Shown here one piece after another: positions 46,834-59,664 of a stretch of DNA of 64,000 bases (the stretch's first letter is position 1; every line of letters starts with the position of its first letter). The DNA lies in the NCBI GenBank assembly GCA_036023115.1, contig JAYKKT010000089.1, positions 15,866,501 through 15,930,500 on the forward strand, read 5' to 3'. The stretch comes from Brasenia schreberi. Its lineage: Eukaryota > Streptophyta > Magnoliopsida > Nymphaeales > Cabombaceae. Under the pieces are notes generated by a model. It did not search any database. It saw only the letters and a program-made list of their open reading frames with translations, and was not told the DNA's origin. The position numbers were made by a program, and so were the translations under genes.

Positions 46834-47272
46834 TACTCTGATAGACGAGTCCTGGTCACATAATATTCGATTGATCAAGCTAGCGATTGGAACCGATAGG
46901 ATCACATAAGATCGTATTAATATCTACACTTAAGCGGAGTTGCAGTCAGGTTCGTGCCACAGTCGCAGCCGGGATCTTGGGTTAGGCACGGTGAGTTATC
47001 ATCCCCGTCACTGGGTTTCCATGAAATCTTGATACCGTCGACTGCCATCTAAACAACGCGCAACGTACTCAAAAGTTGTCCATGTAAAGGTTTTTAATGC
47101 CATGAACTTGACATCTTCCCTTTTGGCCAAAACCCCTCCTAGTCAACATATTTGACGATCGGCGGGGTTTCGGTCAGCTATTATCTTAATTTCCTCGTCT
47201 ACTAGAAGCAGCATAAATAGGGAAAGGGAAACTCATTTCAAGTATACGCATGCACTCACAGACATTTATGTA

Positions 47273-47344
<72 letters not shown>

Positions 47345-49300
47345 AACTGGATTTTGTTCATTTCTCACATGTTCACTCATGCTCACCAATTTCTAAAAAA
47401 TGTTATTACACTCGTAAAAAAAATAGTCGACACAATCCGATTAATTATATTATATATATAAAGACATGAGCTTGGAGAGTGCTAATGATTGAAGCATACT
47501 GCTATTTCGTGAATGACACGGAAATTTCTTTCCAAGAAAATGCGACAGACTAGCTGGAGTATAGTGGAGGTATACCTTCCACGGCTCCACTTTTATAAAC
47601 CACCGGATTATGGAAATATACGATGCTTTGAAAGAACTGTGAGCACTTTTACGGTGGTTCCTACAAGGATATGGGCCTGTTGGAGGGCTGGATTGCAGCC
47701 GAATTGTGGTTGATCTGCACTTTTATATGCAAGTAATGGTCGGGTTTGGATTTGGATTTGGGTAGTTGCTGGAATACATATGATAAGAAGCTATTCAAGG
47801 AATTTCTAAACTCAGATGTTGGCACATGGGTCGCATGATTTGGTTTGTATTGTGAACCGCCTCACACCAAACCAACTAGGAGATAAGCACGAGGCAATTT
47901 GATTCAATTAACGCACAGCCGTAACGTATTTGGACCTACCTTCAAGAACTCGAGTTTGGAGCATGGATCTGGTTTGGCTCCACACCCAAATCCAGTTCAA
48001 GTGACGACACCACTTGTCAACAACTAACACTAAAAGGGAGGGGAATTCAAATTTGTACAACTGAAATTCACAATATGCATTTAAGTTCTAATTATTACGC
48101 ATTAATAATGGATAGTGGGGATTTATGTACAGATATGGGGAGGTAACCACTAAATATAGGATTTGTGGGTCGATTCTTATCAGACCCTGACTCAACGATC
48201 CATCCCAAATGGTACAGGAGCCCAAAGCATGAGATGATAGAAAAATTCCAAATATAAATAAATCTTTATTTATGAATAACTATAAATCTACGTAAATATG
48301 TCAAGTCTATAAATAAAAAAAAGTGCAAACCAAGTATAGTAATCTACATTATTTGCAAATTAGTATAACCTACAGATAAGAAGATTGTCATATGACCTTT
48401 TCGCTCTAGCACATATCAGATCATCGTTACCAAAGGCAGAGCCCAACTTGTTTTCATCTGCGCTAAAGCATGCAGAGGCTGAGCACAATCCAGGTAAATG
48501 TCCCGGATCCCCTAAGGCAACACTAGACATGCACCAACCAAGACATTGTGTATCATCAAAAACTAAATGCATGTACAATTATACAATCACTAGTGTCCAC
48601 ATCATGAACATACAATTATATAATTATAAATATCCACATCATTAATACACACACATATACATATATATGTATGTATATGTATATATATAGTGTAGAGTGG
48701 TTATATCACTGGGTAGCCAGTCAATCATGCCTACATATACACACACATACACACGAATCACCTCAACAGCATCTTTCCGCACAAAAATGCAATGCACGTA
48801 CACAAGATAGCTCAAACATACTAGGGTGTCCCTCACGATCGTTACAAACCCACATTCCACATATTCTCTTCACAATCATATATATACAAAGATCGCGTAA
48901 ATCATGAATCCAATCATTTCATCAATTACCTCATTACATACGTTACATATATAGTAATTTAATTGACAATCATGTCAAATTTAAAAGAATCTAAAAGCAC
49001 ACATAACGTCACGCTCAAGCACAACATGTAGAATTACCTTGTCTTATCATATTAAGCAAAGGTGTAATAACCTGCCTGCTTTAATTCCATACCACAAGAA
49101 TGCGGATCCTCAACTCAAATTAACCACTTTAATCTAATCATAAAACCTACGTCAAATAGTCTTAGTTGCATTAATGATTCTTTAAACCAATCTACGTAAC
49201 AAAGTCTGATCCTTGGAGAGTTGAAAGTGGATCAACTAGGAAGAAGAGTCCTTCCACCAAAGGAAGAAGCAAGCCATCAACCGACCTTTCTAGTTTGCTT
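46834..49300. other. Intergenic DNA, no supported gene
   Basis: AT-rich; it contains the CT/TA microsatellite at 47273-47339 and smaller TA/TG tracts near 48650-48690. Short open frames (47513-47713, 48385-48645) resemble nothing known. At 49203-49350 two phrases, CCTTGGAGAGTTG and CCAAAGGAAGAAGCAA, each occur twice in interleaved order. Confidence 0.45.
47273..47339. repeat. (CT)n(AT)n compound microsatellite
   Basis: Ten CT units followed by about 24 AT units. Confidence 0.95.
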
Positions 49301-49319
49301 CAACTGATGGGAAAGTTAA

Positions 49320-51095
49320 CTACCAAAGGAAGAAGCAATCCTTGGAGAGTTGTAATTGCAAGCTTGTAATCACCCATTCTAAATTTTTCGAGGATATAGC
49401 CAATATTTCTCTCTTGACCCAAACATAAAAAATTTGATTGTCACTCATATCTTTTATTTCGAACTTTAAGTTTAACAATGACTTAGTTTTGACAATCATT
49501 TCATTGTCATTCCTAGTCAACAATATGTCATCTATATATAAAGATAGAATGACAAAGTGGCTTCCACTTTTCTAGACATATACAATGGTCAAGTTCATTA
49601 GACACGAACCCGAGTTCTAAAATAACATTTTGAAAAATCAAATACTATTAATGATGTGATTGTTTAAGGCCATATAGGGATTGTTTCAACCTTTATACTT
49701 TATTTTTTTGGCCTTTAACAACATACCCTTCTAGTTGTTGTATATAAATGATTTCATCTAAATCACCATTTAGAAAAGTCATCTTTACATCTAGCTCATG
49801 TAAATATAAATCATAATATGCAAAGATAGTCAAAATAATCCTAATTGATGTAAATTTTGCAACAGGAGAATGCGTCTTTACATAATCTATCTCATCTTTT
49901 TGCAAAAACCCTTTTGCAACCAACCTCGTCTTAAATTTGTCGATTGTTCAATCAACTTTATATTTCTTTTTATGAACCCATTTACAACCAATGACTTTTC
50001 TTCCTTTCAACAAATCTACCAATTCTCAGACTTAGTTTTTCTTAATGGATTCAATTTCCTCATCTATTTTTTTTTCCAATTTGTTGATTTAGATGAGTTA
50101 ATAGCCTGTTGATACGATATGTTATTAGTTAACTCATCTAAATCCATTGAATTACATACTTACTCAACAAGGTAAGTGTGATAATACTCTAAGTGAGATG
50201 GTGTGACTTTGGGGTCTTTTATGTCTACTTAAAGTTTCAATTTGATCAAAAAGGTCATTTGGATCGGAATCCATGGGTTCAAATAATGATGGATCTAGAT
50301 CCACTAGATCATCATCGTTTTTAAGAATGTCTTCCTTAGTATCTTCTAAGAATTCAACATCCCTACTTTATATTAAACTATGGTTTTTGTAATAAATCTA
50401 TATCTTTTGAAACCTTTAGGGTATCCAATAAAAATATACTTTATGGACCTAATGTCTAGCTTGTTTCTAGACTAATTGAAGATCTTGACATGAGCAATAG
50501 ATATCCTCCTCTTGAGATGACTAAGGTCTGGTTTTCTTCCAAACTACATCTCATATGGTATAGAGAATAGTCTTACAAGGAACTCTATTTGGTATGTAAA
50601 TGCTTGTAGTCACTGCTTCTCCCCAAAATATCATATGAAGAGAAGCATCTATTAAAATGGACTTAGTCATATTCAATAAGGTCTTGTTAAATCTGTTATA
50701 CCATTTTGTTGAGGTGTTTTGAGCTTGACATTTTGTTTTGAAATACCACAGTCTTTATATTATTTTAAGAATTTTTTAGAGGTATATTCACCACCTCGAT
50801 CAAACCTTAAGACTTTGATGTTGAGGATGAGTTGTTGGCATAGAAGCACCTATTAATATAGATCTCGTAATGTTTAATAGAGTCTTGTTGTATCTCTCTA
50901 CTATGATATTTTGTTGAGGTGTCCTAGGCATTGTATTTGGCTTTGTAATATCAAAGTCTTTGCAGGATTCTAAAAATTATACCAAGGTATATTCTCCACC
51001 TCTATCTAATCTCAAGACTTTGATTGTATGCCTGAGTTGGTTCTCTATTTCCTGCTTATATTCTTTGAACGCTTCAAGTGCCTCAGATTTATGTG

Positions 51096-51131
<36 letters not shown>

Positions 51132-51829
51132 CATATCTCGAGTAATCATCGATAAAAGTTATAAAATAAACATTTTCTCAATGTGTTCTTATTCTAAACA
51201 ATCCACATAAATTAGTGTGGATAATATCTAATAGGGTTGTTGCCCTAATTACCTCTTTTGGAAATGATTTTCTAATAATTTTTCCTTTTATACAGGCTTC
51301 ACACTTATTAAAAGTGTTTTCATGAAAATTAAGAATAAGTCAAAGTTTGTTAATTTTCTCAACTTCTTTAAACTTACATGACCAAATCTTTTATGCCACA
51401 CATTAACATCAATCACATAGGCACTATCAATATAAGTAGAAGAAGAGCTTTTATTTTCATTAATGTTGAGTTTAAACAACTCATGCTCAACATCAAATAA
51501 ACCACAAAATGCTATTCTCACATGCTTTTCCATAGTGATTTTCCCAAGGACAAACCTATCATCAAACCCTTTCTTTACTAAGGTAGAGACCGATATAAGA
51601 TTGTGCCTAATAGAGGGCATAATTAATACATCAGTGAGTACAATTATATGCCTTGTACAAAAATCCTAAAGAACCCAACCCCAAGAATATGAGAAAAAGT
51701 ATTGTTCCATATGTATACACGATGCTCGCTAGGCTGGTACTCCTTTAGATCCATTGCTCCCTCTTTGCTCTTCAATATATGTCGGGTAGCTCTAGAATCG
51801 ATCCACCAACCAATCATCATGCGATCCAA
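49320..51829 (-). pseudogene. Copia pol: protease, integrase and reverse transcriptase remnants
   Basis: Protease motif WWIDSRATRH (family D-S-G/A) near 51800; GAG-pre-integrase block VWHKRFGHVSLKKL near 51390; integrase with FIDDYSRYAY and RLDRGGEYT near 51150-51020; and a second, diverged RFDRGGEYT block near 50800. Reverse transcriptase N-terminus VAKGFLQKDEIDY, SPVAKFTSIR and LDVKMTFLNGDLDEIIY follows at 49923-49693, and the catalytic box LYIDDILLTRNDNE near 49540-49500. Similarity stops near 49320. Numerous stops and frameshifts are present. Confidence 0.86.
51099..51129. repeat. (TA)n expansion inside the integrase frame
   Basis: About fifteen TA units sit between the integrase residues SRYAY and LTHKSEALEAF. 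The run keeps the reading frame, adding alternating Ile-Tyr. Confidence 0.85.
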
Positions 51830-52200
51830 CCTCCATTGGTCTTCTTATTGCGGCAGTCTCTTTTGTAGTGCCCCATCTTATTATAGTTGAAGCACTTTAC
51901 CTGAGAAGCGGATTCTTGCTATTTCTTAATTTTTTGACCATTGTATTTTTTATTCTTACCAAATTTCTTATTTGGTTTTCTTTTTTCTTGGTTGTTCTTG
52001 AGCAAAACCTTAAATCTTCTTAAGCAACTAAAACTTTTCTCTTTTATTCTTGTTCATATGTTCTTCTTCGATTGCTAGTTTCAATGAGAGTTTAGAAAGG
52101 GTAAAATTAGGTACAAGTCTTAGGGTTATGGTTACCATGTTCTAGGAAGGGGAAGATTATTTAGGATCATGGATATTTACATCAGTTTAGGAATGACTGA

Positions 52201-52641
52201 ATTTGCTACAGCCAAAGCTCTAACCATTACCAACATTTGGTTGACATGTTCAATTATGTTGTCACCTTCTTTCATTTTGTAACAATTATACTTTTGAATG
52301 AGTAGTTGTATATGCAGCTTGGTTGTAGTATCATATTTAGTGGTTAGGGAATCGAATAATTCTTTTGTAGTTTCAAATTTCTCAAAGACCGTAATCAAGT
52401 CGTCTTCCATATACAACAATATTATAGTCTTATCTATTACATCATCCTTTAGAAATGTCAATCTTTCTCTTTCTTCATCTATTGTAACTGGTGTAAGAGG
52501 TAAAATTGTTTCTTTTAGTACATAATCAACTCCTTCTAAAGTAGTTAAGGCCAATAGTATTCTTCTTTTCCAAGTTTGGAAATTTATTCCATTTAACTTT
52601 TTGGTCTTTGCCAATTCAGATATGCAAATTCTAAAAGTCAT
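52201..52641 (-). pseudogene. Copia gag remnant (UBN2-type)
   Basis: Starts MTFRICISELAKTKKLNG at 52641 and contains NFQTWKRRILLAL and TTKELFDSLTTKYDTTTKL, the copia Gag pattern. The open frame runs about 145 residues to near 52201, then continues degraded. The zinc knuckle is not clearly preserved. Confidence 0.8.
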
Positions 52642-52699
52642 TTTTCTTTTTAAACTTTTGGCAGAGAGAACAAGTAGAGAGTTTGTACATTTTAAGATA

Positions 52700-53757
52700 G
52701 AAAATATAAAACATGTATCAGATGAATTTACATAAGACATTTCATAAAGAACCACAAATATAGTCAGGCACCTAAATGTAATATCCATAAGTTCTAAGTA
52801 CTAAATAGTAAATATATCATGAGTCTGTACTACGGTTTATTTAACCTATAGGTATCATTCTGGAAAAATTATAAAACTCGAGGAATAAATATTCTCAGGC
52901 ATTGTTCTGTAGTTTATTTAACCTATAAGTATTATTGTAGAAAAACTAGAAAAACTAGGACTTAATTAAAAAATTATTGTTCACGACATTTCTCAAAAGT
53001 ACATGGGCATTTTTGTATTTCTCCAAGGCGGTATAATGGATATTTTGTAAATCTGAGAGGGATATATCCATAAATTACCCAAAATCTGGGTTCTACAATT
53101 TCTTGAAATGTCTAGGGGCAAATCATTAAAACTACACCCTACTATTTTGTAGAAAAACTAGAAAAGACTTTTTACTCTAACAAGGGTGCAATTGTCTTTT
53201 CACACCAAAATATTTGGATATTTCAGTAATTTTGCCTGTTGATATTTCATAATTTCCATTTTTATGAAGGAAAAACTGTCATTTCACATTCAAAACCGTG
53301 ATTTTTGTAGATTTAAATACAGAGAGAGAGACTAAGAGGGAGAGGAGGGTGGCCCTGCCACCGCTTGTGGGTTGTGGCTATCACCCTTCCCAATCACGTC
53401 CTCCAACTATCCACCTCCGGTCTTTCGGGTTAAGTCCTTGGCCATCAGGCTCAACCTCTTGTCATTTTTGGCTTGGCCACTAGTCGTCTTGGTTTGGCTT
53501 CTGGTCGTCTTCACTTTGCCTCTATTGTGTTCATGCTATGCCTTTGACTTCAAGGTACTCGACATGCCTAAGGTCACCTTCAATGGGTGGCTTCCAATTG
53601 TCTTTCTTTCATTTTCTCTTTTCATCTCTTTTCCCTCTTTTTATTTTCAAAAAATCTATTTACGTTTGGAAAACTTTTTCTAGCTTCTCTCTCTAATACA
53701 AATTATTTTATTTGCAAAACCGCGTACCTTTGAGAATTTTTCCGCATAGTTTCAATA
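52700..53757. other. DNA between copia primer site and gag, probable later insertion
   Basis: Copia elements normally have under 150 bp here. The stretch includes an imperfect repeat (CTGTACTACGGTTTATTTAACC at about 52826, CTGTAGTTTATTTAACC at 52909) and a region resembling the edge of an LTR. Its origin is not identified. Confidence 0.4.
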
Positions 53758-53772
53758 GGCTTTGATACCAGA

Positions 53773-54180
53773 TGTTGGGGCAACCGGTAATTGTTGAAGT
53801 CGTCTAGTGTTCAGTTGTGATGCAGCGGAAGTCGATTGTCCCTTTTCGTTTGCTTATTTCTCTCTTTTCTGTCTGCTTTGTTTATTTCTTGAAATGTAAA
53901 GAAAATAGGAACAAGGCATAGTTTGATTTGTTTTCTAGATTACTCGCAAAGAGTTTTCTTAGAAGCATGTAAGTATAAATCACTTTTTCGTGTTCTATAT
54001 GTATTTTCTATACAATTCTTTGTATTTATATATGGCTTTCCATCTTTTGAGTTTTTCTCTATGGTTTTCTTTTTAACAGTTATTTTTGAATGTGTACTTT
54101 TCAAAAACAAAAGAACAGTTTTATGAAACATTTGATTTTCAAAATGATACGATCTCATGAAATCCAGAAAAAGGACCCTT
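53773..54180 (-). other. Probable copia 5' LTR (partial, far limit unknown)
   Basis: The plus strand begins TGTTGGGGCAACCGG directly beside the primer binding site, so the minus-strand LTR ends CCCCAACA. I could not locate the other LTR or the outer boundary, so the extent is a guess. Confidence 0.4.
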
Positions 54181-54329
54181 CTTCCCGTATTTCATGATCG
54201 TTGTTAATAATGGGGCGAGAGTAGCCATCCACTACTTACACCTTCTTTCCTAATTTTTGAAGCATTATGTGAACCTCAAGCAGTCACCGAAATGGAATTA
54301 ATTGCATTTTAACAGCACGGAGTGACGCT

Positions 54330-57300
54330 AGAAAAACAAAACGAATGAAGTTGGACTCTTGGCAAGCACATCTGGTCACAAGATCATAATGTTCCGAGAT
54401 TTTAATGCTAGATTGTCATCTTCAAAGAAGGTACTACGTGATCGTGACTAACCAGAAACATCTATCCAATAATTCCAAGACTTCATTGATGTGCTGGGAA
54501 TTCCTGGATTTGGGTTTAGTCGCCAGTCGTTTCACTTGGTGGAATCGCCAATACTAGTGATAACTCAATTAAAGAAGGGCTAGATGGTGCAGTGGGATCA
54601 CCAGCACGGAAGATGTTATACCGCGAGTACAGTCACGCATCTTCAATCGGTTGGTTCAGATCACAGGCCACTTTTATTGAAAACCAAGACCGATGAATCT
54701 GGCCTGAAAAAAAGGTTCTATTTCTACTCGAACCCTGACATCACAGGGGCGTTCGATGTATATATTTCATGCCAAACTCGAATACTACCGGCGTGCCGTC
54801 ATGGACTGGTGCAAAACGAAACTCCTCACTGCTCAGAAAATTACTTGACTGAAGCATCAACTCCATCATATTCAGTCGTCGAGCATGTGATGCCGAGCAG
54901 GATCTTAATAATAAGTATTTTCATATGAATGAATGTGTTGTGACTTGTGAGTCATCAATGAAATAAGCTAATGGGGTTTGTATGATGATAACGACGGTGT
55001 GTGGCAACCAGGTTGTGATCTGGTAGCAAGGCGGTGATACAATATTTGAAGTCGTTATTCAAGCTAGGTCAAGTTGATCATCCCAGCCACGATCTCAAGC
55101 ATTTTCCGGATAAAGTGACGGAATTAATGAATCGACGTTTGACTATGCCGGTTACGGTTGGCCATGTTAAAAGAGCTGTACTCTCCAAGCTATTGGAATG
55201 TGGTTGGATTGGAGGTACATCACGCTATCAAAAGCTTAGTTTTGGAAGGTAAGTTGTTAAAGCTTTAGTTATACCATTATTACCTAATGTTCTGTATGCA
55301 TCTATTATAACAAAAAAAGAAGAGATCTATAAGATTCTGTGATATAGTTTACAAAGTCAATGCAAAAATCCTTGTTCATCAATTGCAGAGATTTATGAAC
55401 AAGCTCTTTTAAGTGCCAACCGATTGCTTTCATCAAAGGTCGACTTATCTCTGACAACATTATGAACTTAACCCTTATTTAAAAATTAAACGCATTGAAC
55501 ACAATTTCAGTAGGACTTTGAAGGACGATATGAGCAAACAAGGTTGAGAGGTCCTTCCTATGATTTATTATAGAGGAAATGGGCTTTTGTATTTGTTGGA
55601 TGCGATGGATGAAACAATGTGTATCATCTACATCATCCGTCTCATATTCTATTGTTTCTAGGACACCTTTACTGTTATTTTACACCATTAAGAGGGATAG
55701 AAAGCTTCTTCTCAACATTGTAATACTCTAAAGGAAGTACCAAACATATAACAGAGAAGTGGTGCAAGATAAAATAAAGGTAAAGAAGGCATGTTATAAA
55801 TTGCATTAAGCAAAGAAAACTCGTGAAACTTAGAATGCTTATAAGAAAGCAAAAAAATAAACTTAGAACGCTTATAAGAAAGCAAAAAGATAAGCGAAAA
55901 GGTTGTTGAAGCAAAAGCCAAAATTTGTGAGGATTTATATAAAATGTTTAACTCAAAAGAAGGTGAAAGAGATATTTTTAGCATAACTAAGGCTAAAAAT
56001 AAGAAAATTAAAGATCTTATTTTTGTTAGATGCATGGAAGATAAGAATGAGAAGATTCTAGTGGCAAAAGATGATATAAAAAATAGATGAAAAAATTATT
56101 TCTATAAGCTTTTAATGAAAATACATTCAGTAGTATTAGCTTAGGAGAGGTAGCCAAATTAGAAAAGTATATAAACTACAATTTCTATGGGTATATTAAA
56201 AAGTAAAGTAAAAAAGGCTGTTAAATATATGTAGGTTGGTAGATCTTTAGGACTAGACAATATTCTTATAGAAGTATGAAAATTCTAAAAGAGATGGGGC
56301 TAATTTTAAAGTGATGAAAAAATTGATAAAGATGTTACACATAGAATTCATGTTGGTTGGTTAAAATGAAGAGGGACATCAAGTATTCTATACGATAAGA
56401 AGATACCATTAGGCTTGCTATGATTTATGGTTATGAGTATTGAGTATGGTTCTGAGTATTGAGCAGTTAATCAACATCTATAAAAAATATCTATAAAACT
56501 ATGTTTTCGTCAAGTTAGGCCTACTCAGTTTCATACATATAAAGAATTTACATTTTCTTACATGCAAAAAAAGGTAGCTGCGGAATTGCACCATTGGAAA
56601 GGGCAACTCTTATCATCTGCGAGGAAGTGTTGATAAACGCAGTGGGTTTGGTACATTGTAATAGTCCATGTCTTCAAATTACCTAACTTGTTGCTTGATG
56701 AATTGCATAAGATGATGGCTGATTTGAGGTGGGGACGAAAACAAGGAAAAAAGCGTCAGCAGTGGATAAGTCGGAAGTAGGTGTGTATGCCGAACAAAGT
56801 CAGAGGTGTTGTGGGATTCAACGATTTAAAAGCACTCAACTTGGCACTCCTTGCAAAGCAGGGTTTGGCATTGATGCAAAAGACCATTCAATATTTTACG
56901 AAGTATTCAGGAGTCGGTATTTTCCTCATTGAAGACTTTTTAAATGCGGCTCTTGGTTCATTACCGTTGCAAGCGTGGTGTTGTTTGATGATGGGGAGAA
57001 CGGTTTTGGAATAAGGTATGTATTGGAAGGTCGGAAAAGGACGAAATATTAATATCGTGAAAGATCCATATTCATAACATTTTAGCACACCAACTGACCA
57101 ATTGCTCAATAACGATAATTCTGGTTCATTAATTACTAAACTAGCAAGGTAGATGGGATATTGAGTTGGTGAATCAGTCGTTTACAACCCCATGGTCAAC
57201 TAAAATTTTGCAGATCACCCCCTTAAATAATGATCAAGATCAACTGTAATGGAGATGGACGAGTTCAAGAAGATATATAATTGCTTTAGCTGGTTTATTG

Positions 57301-57935
57301 TCAGTTTGAAGCTGGACCAACAACAACAATTTGATAATAATCAGGAGGTCATTAAAAATGGATGGAGTGAGGTGTGGAAGTTGGGGTGAACCGAACAAAG
57401 TCAAACATTCCTTTAGAAATATCTTAATGATGGACTTGCAGTTGGGGTTAAGATAAAGAGCAGATTTCGAATGATCGATTCTTCGCGTTCTCTATGTGAA
57501 TCTGAAACAAGTATGCATTGATTAGTTAACTGCTCCTTCGCACTGCCTGCGTGGAATATCGTTGTGCTGTCCTACTTGCTAGCAAACTAAGATGATATCT
57601 CCTTTCAAGAGTGGTAGAGTAAACTGGTACCTAATTTGCAACAATCTACGCATTGAAGGATGCATTTGAACACTAGGAGCAATCACTTTTTGGAGAATTT
57701 GGTGGCTAGAAATGAATGAATTTTCCAAGCAGTCAGTTCACCGAATGAAGTGGACTCATTTTTCGTCAGGTTGGCAGATGAACTTAGGATGTTAAATTTT
57801 CGGGTGTTGTTCCCGTGATGTATCATGTCTTTTACAGTCCATTGTATTGGTTCTTGACACCGCATTTCAGTTCGCTTGCTCTGTTTTGAGCTCTCTTGTA
57901 GCTCAGGCTTCAGCTTAATGAAATTCTATGTCTTG
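54330..57935 (+). mobile_element. L1-type LINE remnant, split by a second LINE
   Basis: Endonuclease C-terminal part at 54390-54750 (RDFNARLSSSKKV; GFGFSRQSFTWWN; SDHRPLLLKTK). A linker and early reverse transcriptase follow at 54780-55470 (YYRRAVMDWCKTKLL; DIVYKVNAKILVHQLQ; QPIAFIKGRLISDNIM). Late reverse transcriptase resumes at 56560-57060 (WKGQLLSSARK; FKLPNLLLDELHKMMAD; LKALNLALLAKQGLALM) and a degraded tail reaches about 57935. Multiple stops. The reverse transcriptase core between the halves is gone and an RTE-type fragment lies there instead. Confidence 0.82.
55720..56500 (+). mobile_element. RTE-type LINE fragment inside the L1-type LINE
   Basis: The translation shows KVVEAKAKICEDLYKMFNSK, ITKAKNKKIKDL, MEDKNEKILVAKDDIKNR and, after a jump, THRIHVGWLK and ILYDKKIPL, all matching the RTE LINE at 6992-9612. 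The catalytic core between GLDN(I)LIEV and THRI is deleted. It lies in the same orientation as the host LINE. Confidence 0.8.
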
Positions 57936-58640
57936 GAAAAGCATTATGAAGAATGATAGATTGTGTATAAAGTAAACTCTAACCAAGAAGGGCCACTTCG
58001 CCAAAGCCAAGTGAAGGTAGACTCCGCTTTCCAACAAAGGGTGGCTGGCCCATGCAGTTGGAACCAAGAGAAAGCGTGGTGTCTTTAGTAAAATGCAATG
58101 GATGGGAGAACGGTAAAACCAAGAAAAGTCTGCGACCATCTCTTCTTTTTTAAGGTTACAAGGATTTTCATCAAGTTCTTTAGTTTAGGCAGTGAGTTCA
58201 TTAGAATTTTATGATTCTAAGGATTTTATCATTAAGATTAAAATCCTGTTGGGATCGGAATCTTATCATTATTCATTAAGATTGGATAGAAAATCATAAA
58301 ATCGAAAATTCTTAAGACCTAAATCGGGATCTTCACAAATATACTTTTAAATAAACTCCCCTTCCTCCTCAAATAACAGCAGCAGCAGCAACAACAACAA
58401 TGGAAATAAAAATAAAGATAAAATGCTAGTTGCAGTAATGGTAATAATAATAAAGGAGACTTATAATTTTCATTAGGTTAAACTGTATTTAGGAAGAGAA
58501 GCAGTGGACAACTTGGATCCGGAAGAGAGATTTCTAGCATATTTTCGGCATCTAGTACTTCAGAATTTTCAGTTGCGACCCCGTAGTCGCCATCTACGTC
58601 CAAAATAACTGTCTCATTAGGTACAGTGGGGCGAGGTCAA
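57936..58640. other. Intergenic DNA, no supported feature
   Basis: Contains small CAG/CAA runs (58376-58402) and nothing I recognise as coding. Confidence 0.4.
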
Positions 58641-58643
58641 CGG

Positions 58644-58645
<2 letters not shown>

Positions 58646-58683
<38 letters not shown>
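58646..58683. repeat. (CT)19 microsatellite
   Basis: Uninterrupted CT run. Confidence 0.97.
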
Positions 58684-58685
<2 letters not shown>

Positions 58686-58800
58686 GAAATTTCCAGAAAA
58701 AGATAAAGGTATTCAGTTATTTGAGAGAAAGAGCCTACCCTTTCAAATTCCTCCGCTGCGAGGTTTATCCGTAAATACACGCACAAGACAGTGACCTGCA

Positions 58801-58924
58801 ATTTTTTTCCTTCTTTTGTAATGGAGGGCCAAAGCTGAGAGAAAGAGACTACAGCCAACCGTATTTTTTTCCTTCTTTTGTAATGGAGGGCCAAAGCTGA
58901 GAGAAAGAGACTACACAGCCAACC
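58801..58924. repeat. 62 bp tandem duplication
   Basis: Two nearly identical units starting ATTTTTTTCCTTCTTTTG and ending GCCAACCG. The second differs by a CA insertion (CTACACAGCC against CTACAGCC). Confidence 0.93.
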
Positions 58925-58947
58925 GGTACCAGTTACACATCAGCCCC

Positions 58948-59664
58948 ACACAACAACTAAGCCTTTTCTCATATTAAATGAAACCAATCTTTGTTTCCAG
59001 GAACCTTTATCATATGCCTTGTTGGTAATTAATTCAAGATGAACTAGATCATCTTTTATTGTTTCTTTTGTGATTTTTCCTCGTCTTTTAATATTTTAAA
59101 ACTATATTAAATTATTTTCTCTCATTTTATCTTTTGTTGGTGTCTCATACAATCTTTTTTTGTGTGACAACTCATCCATCTCAACATCTTCATTTTTGTC
59201 ACATTATCTTTTGTATATATTGATGATTAACTGTCAACACTAAAACCATAAAATATAATAGGTCTAATTGTTGTTTTATAATATTTACCTTATAACTTTA
59301 ATGATATCTTTTTATCATATAGAATATATGATACTCTCTATTTTAACCAACTTCCATTAATTCTATTCATAACATTTTCATCAATTTTTCATCACTATGA
59401 AAAACTTATCTTGTAAGAGATTCAATATGTGTCAAACTTAATATCTATATCCTTTAAAGTAACCAAACGATCAGACTTGCATTCCATATATTAAAGAAAC
59501 CTTTAGTTTTTAATGTTTCTCTCCGTAGGTCTCATTTCTTATTGCTTTTTTTCTTAAACTCATCTACTAATACAATGCCATCTATTATGTGCAATTAACA
59601 TAGACCAAAATACTTCATCTTAATACGTTTTGTTAACTCATCAAAAACCAATATAAATAAATTG
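58948..59664 (-). mobile_element. RTE-type LINE, 3' end only
   Basis: The plus strand begins CACAACAACTAAGCCTTTTC, the complement of the RTE terminal sequence. It then follows the LINE at 6992-7880 with many substitutions, through the thumb region (about 59220-59480) to TTTTGTTAACTCATC near 59640. The 5' side is cut off there. The tail is only two CAA units long. Confidence 0.82.

Larger units (their letters stand above)
49320..53770 (-). mobile_element. Ty1-copia LTR retrotransposon remnant
   Basis: Gene order on the minus strand is primer binding site (53770-53758), gag, protease, pre-integrase, integrase, reverse transcriptase, the copia order. The RNase H end and the left LTR are missing. 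The primer site TGGTATCAAAGCC is complementary to plant initiator-methionine tRNA, and the adjoining LTR ends CCCCAACA (plus strand 53773-53780). About 1 kb of unrelated DNA separates primer site and gag. All reading frames are interrupted. Confidence 0.85.
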
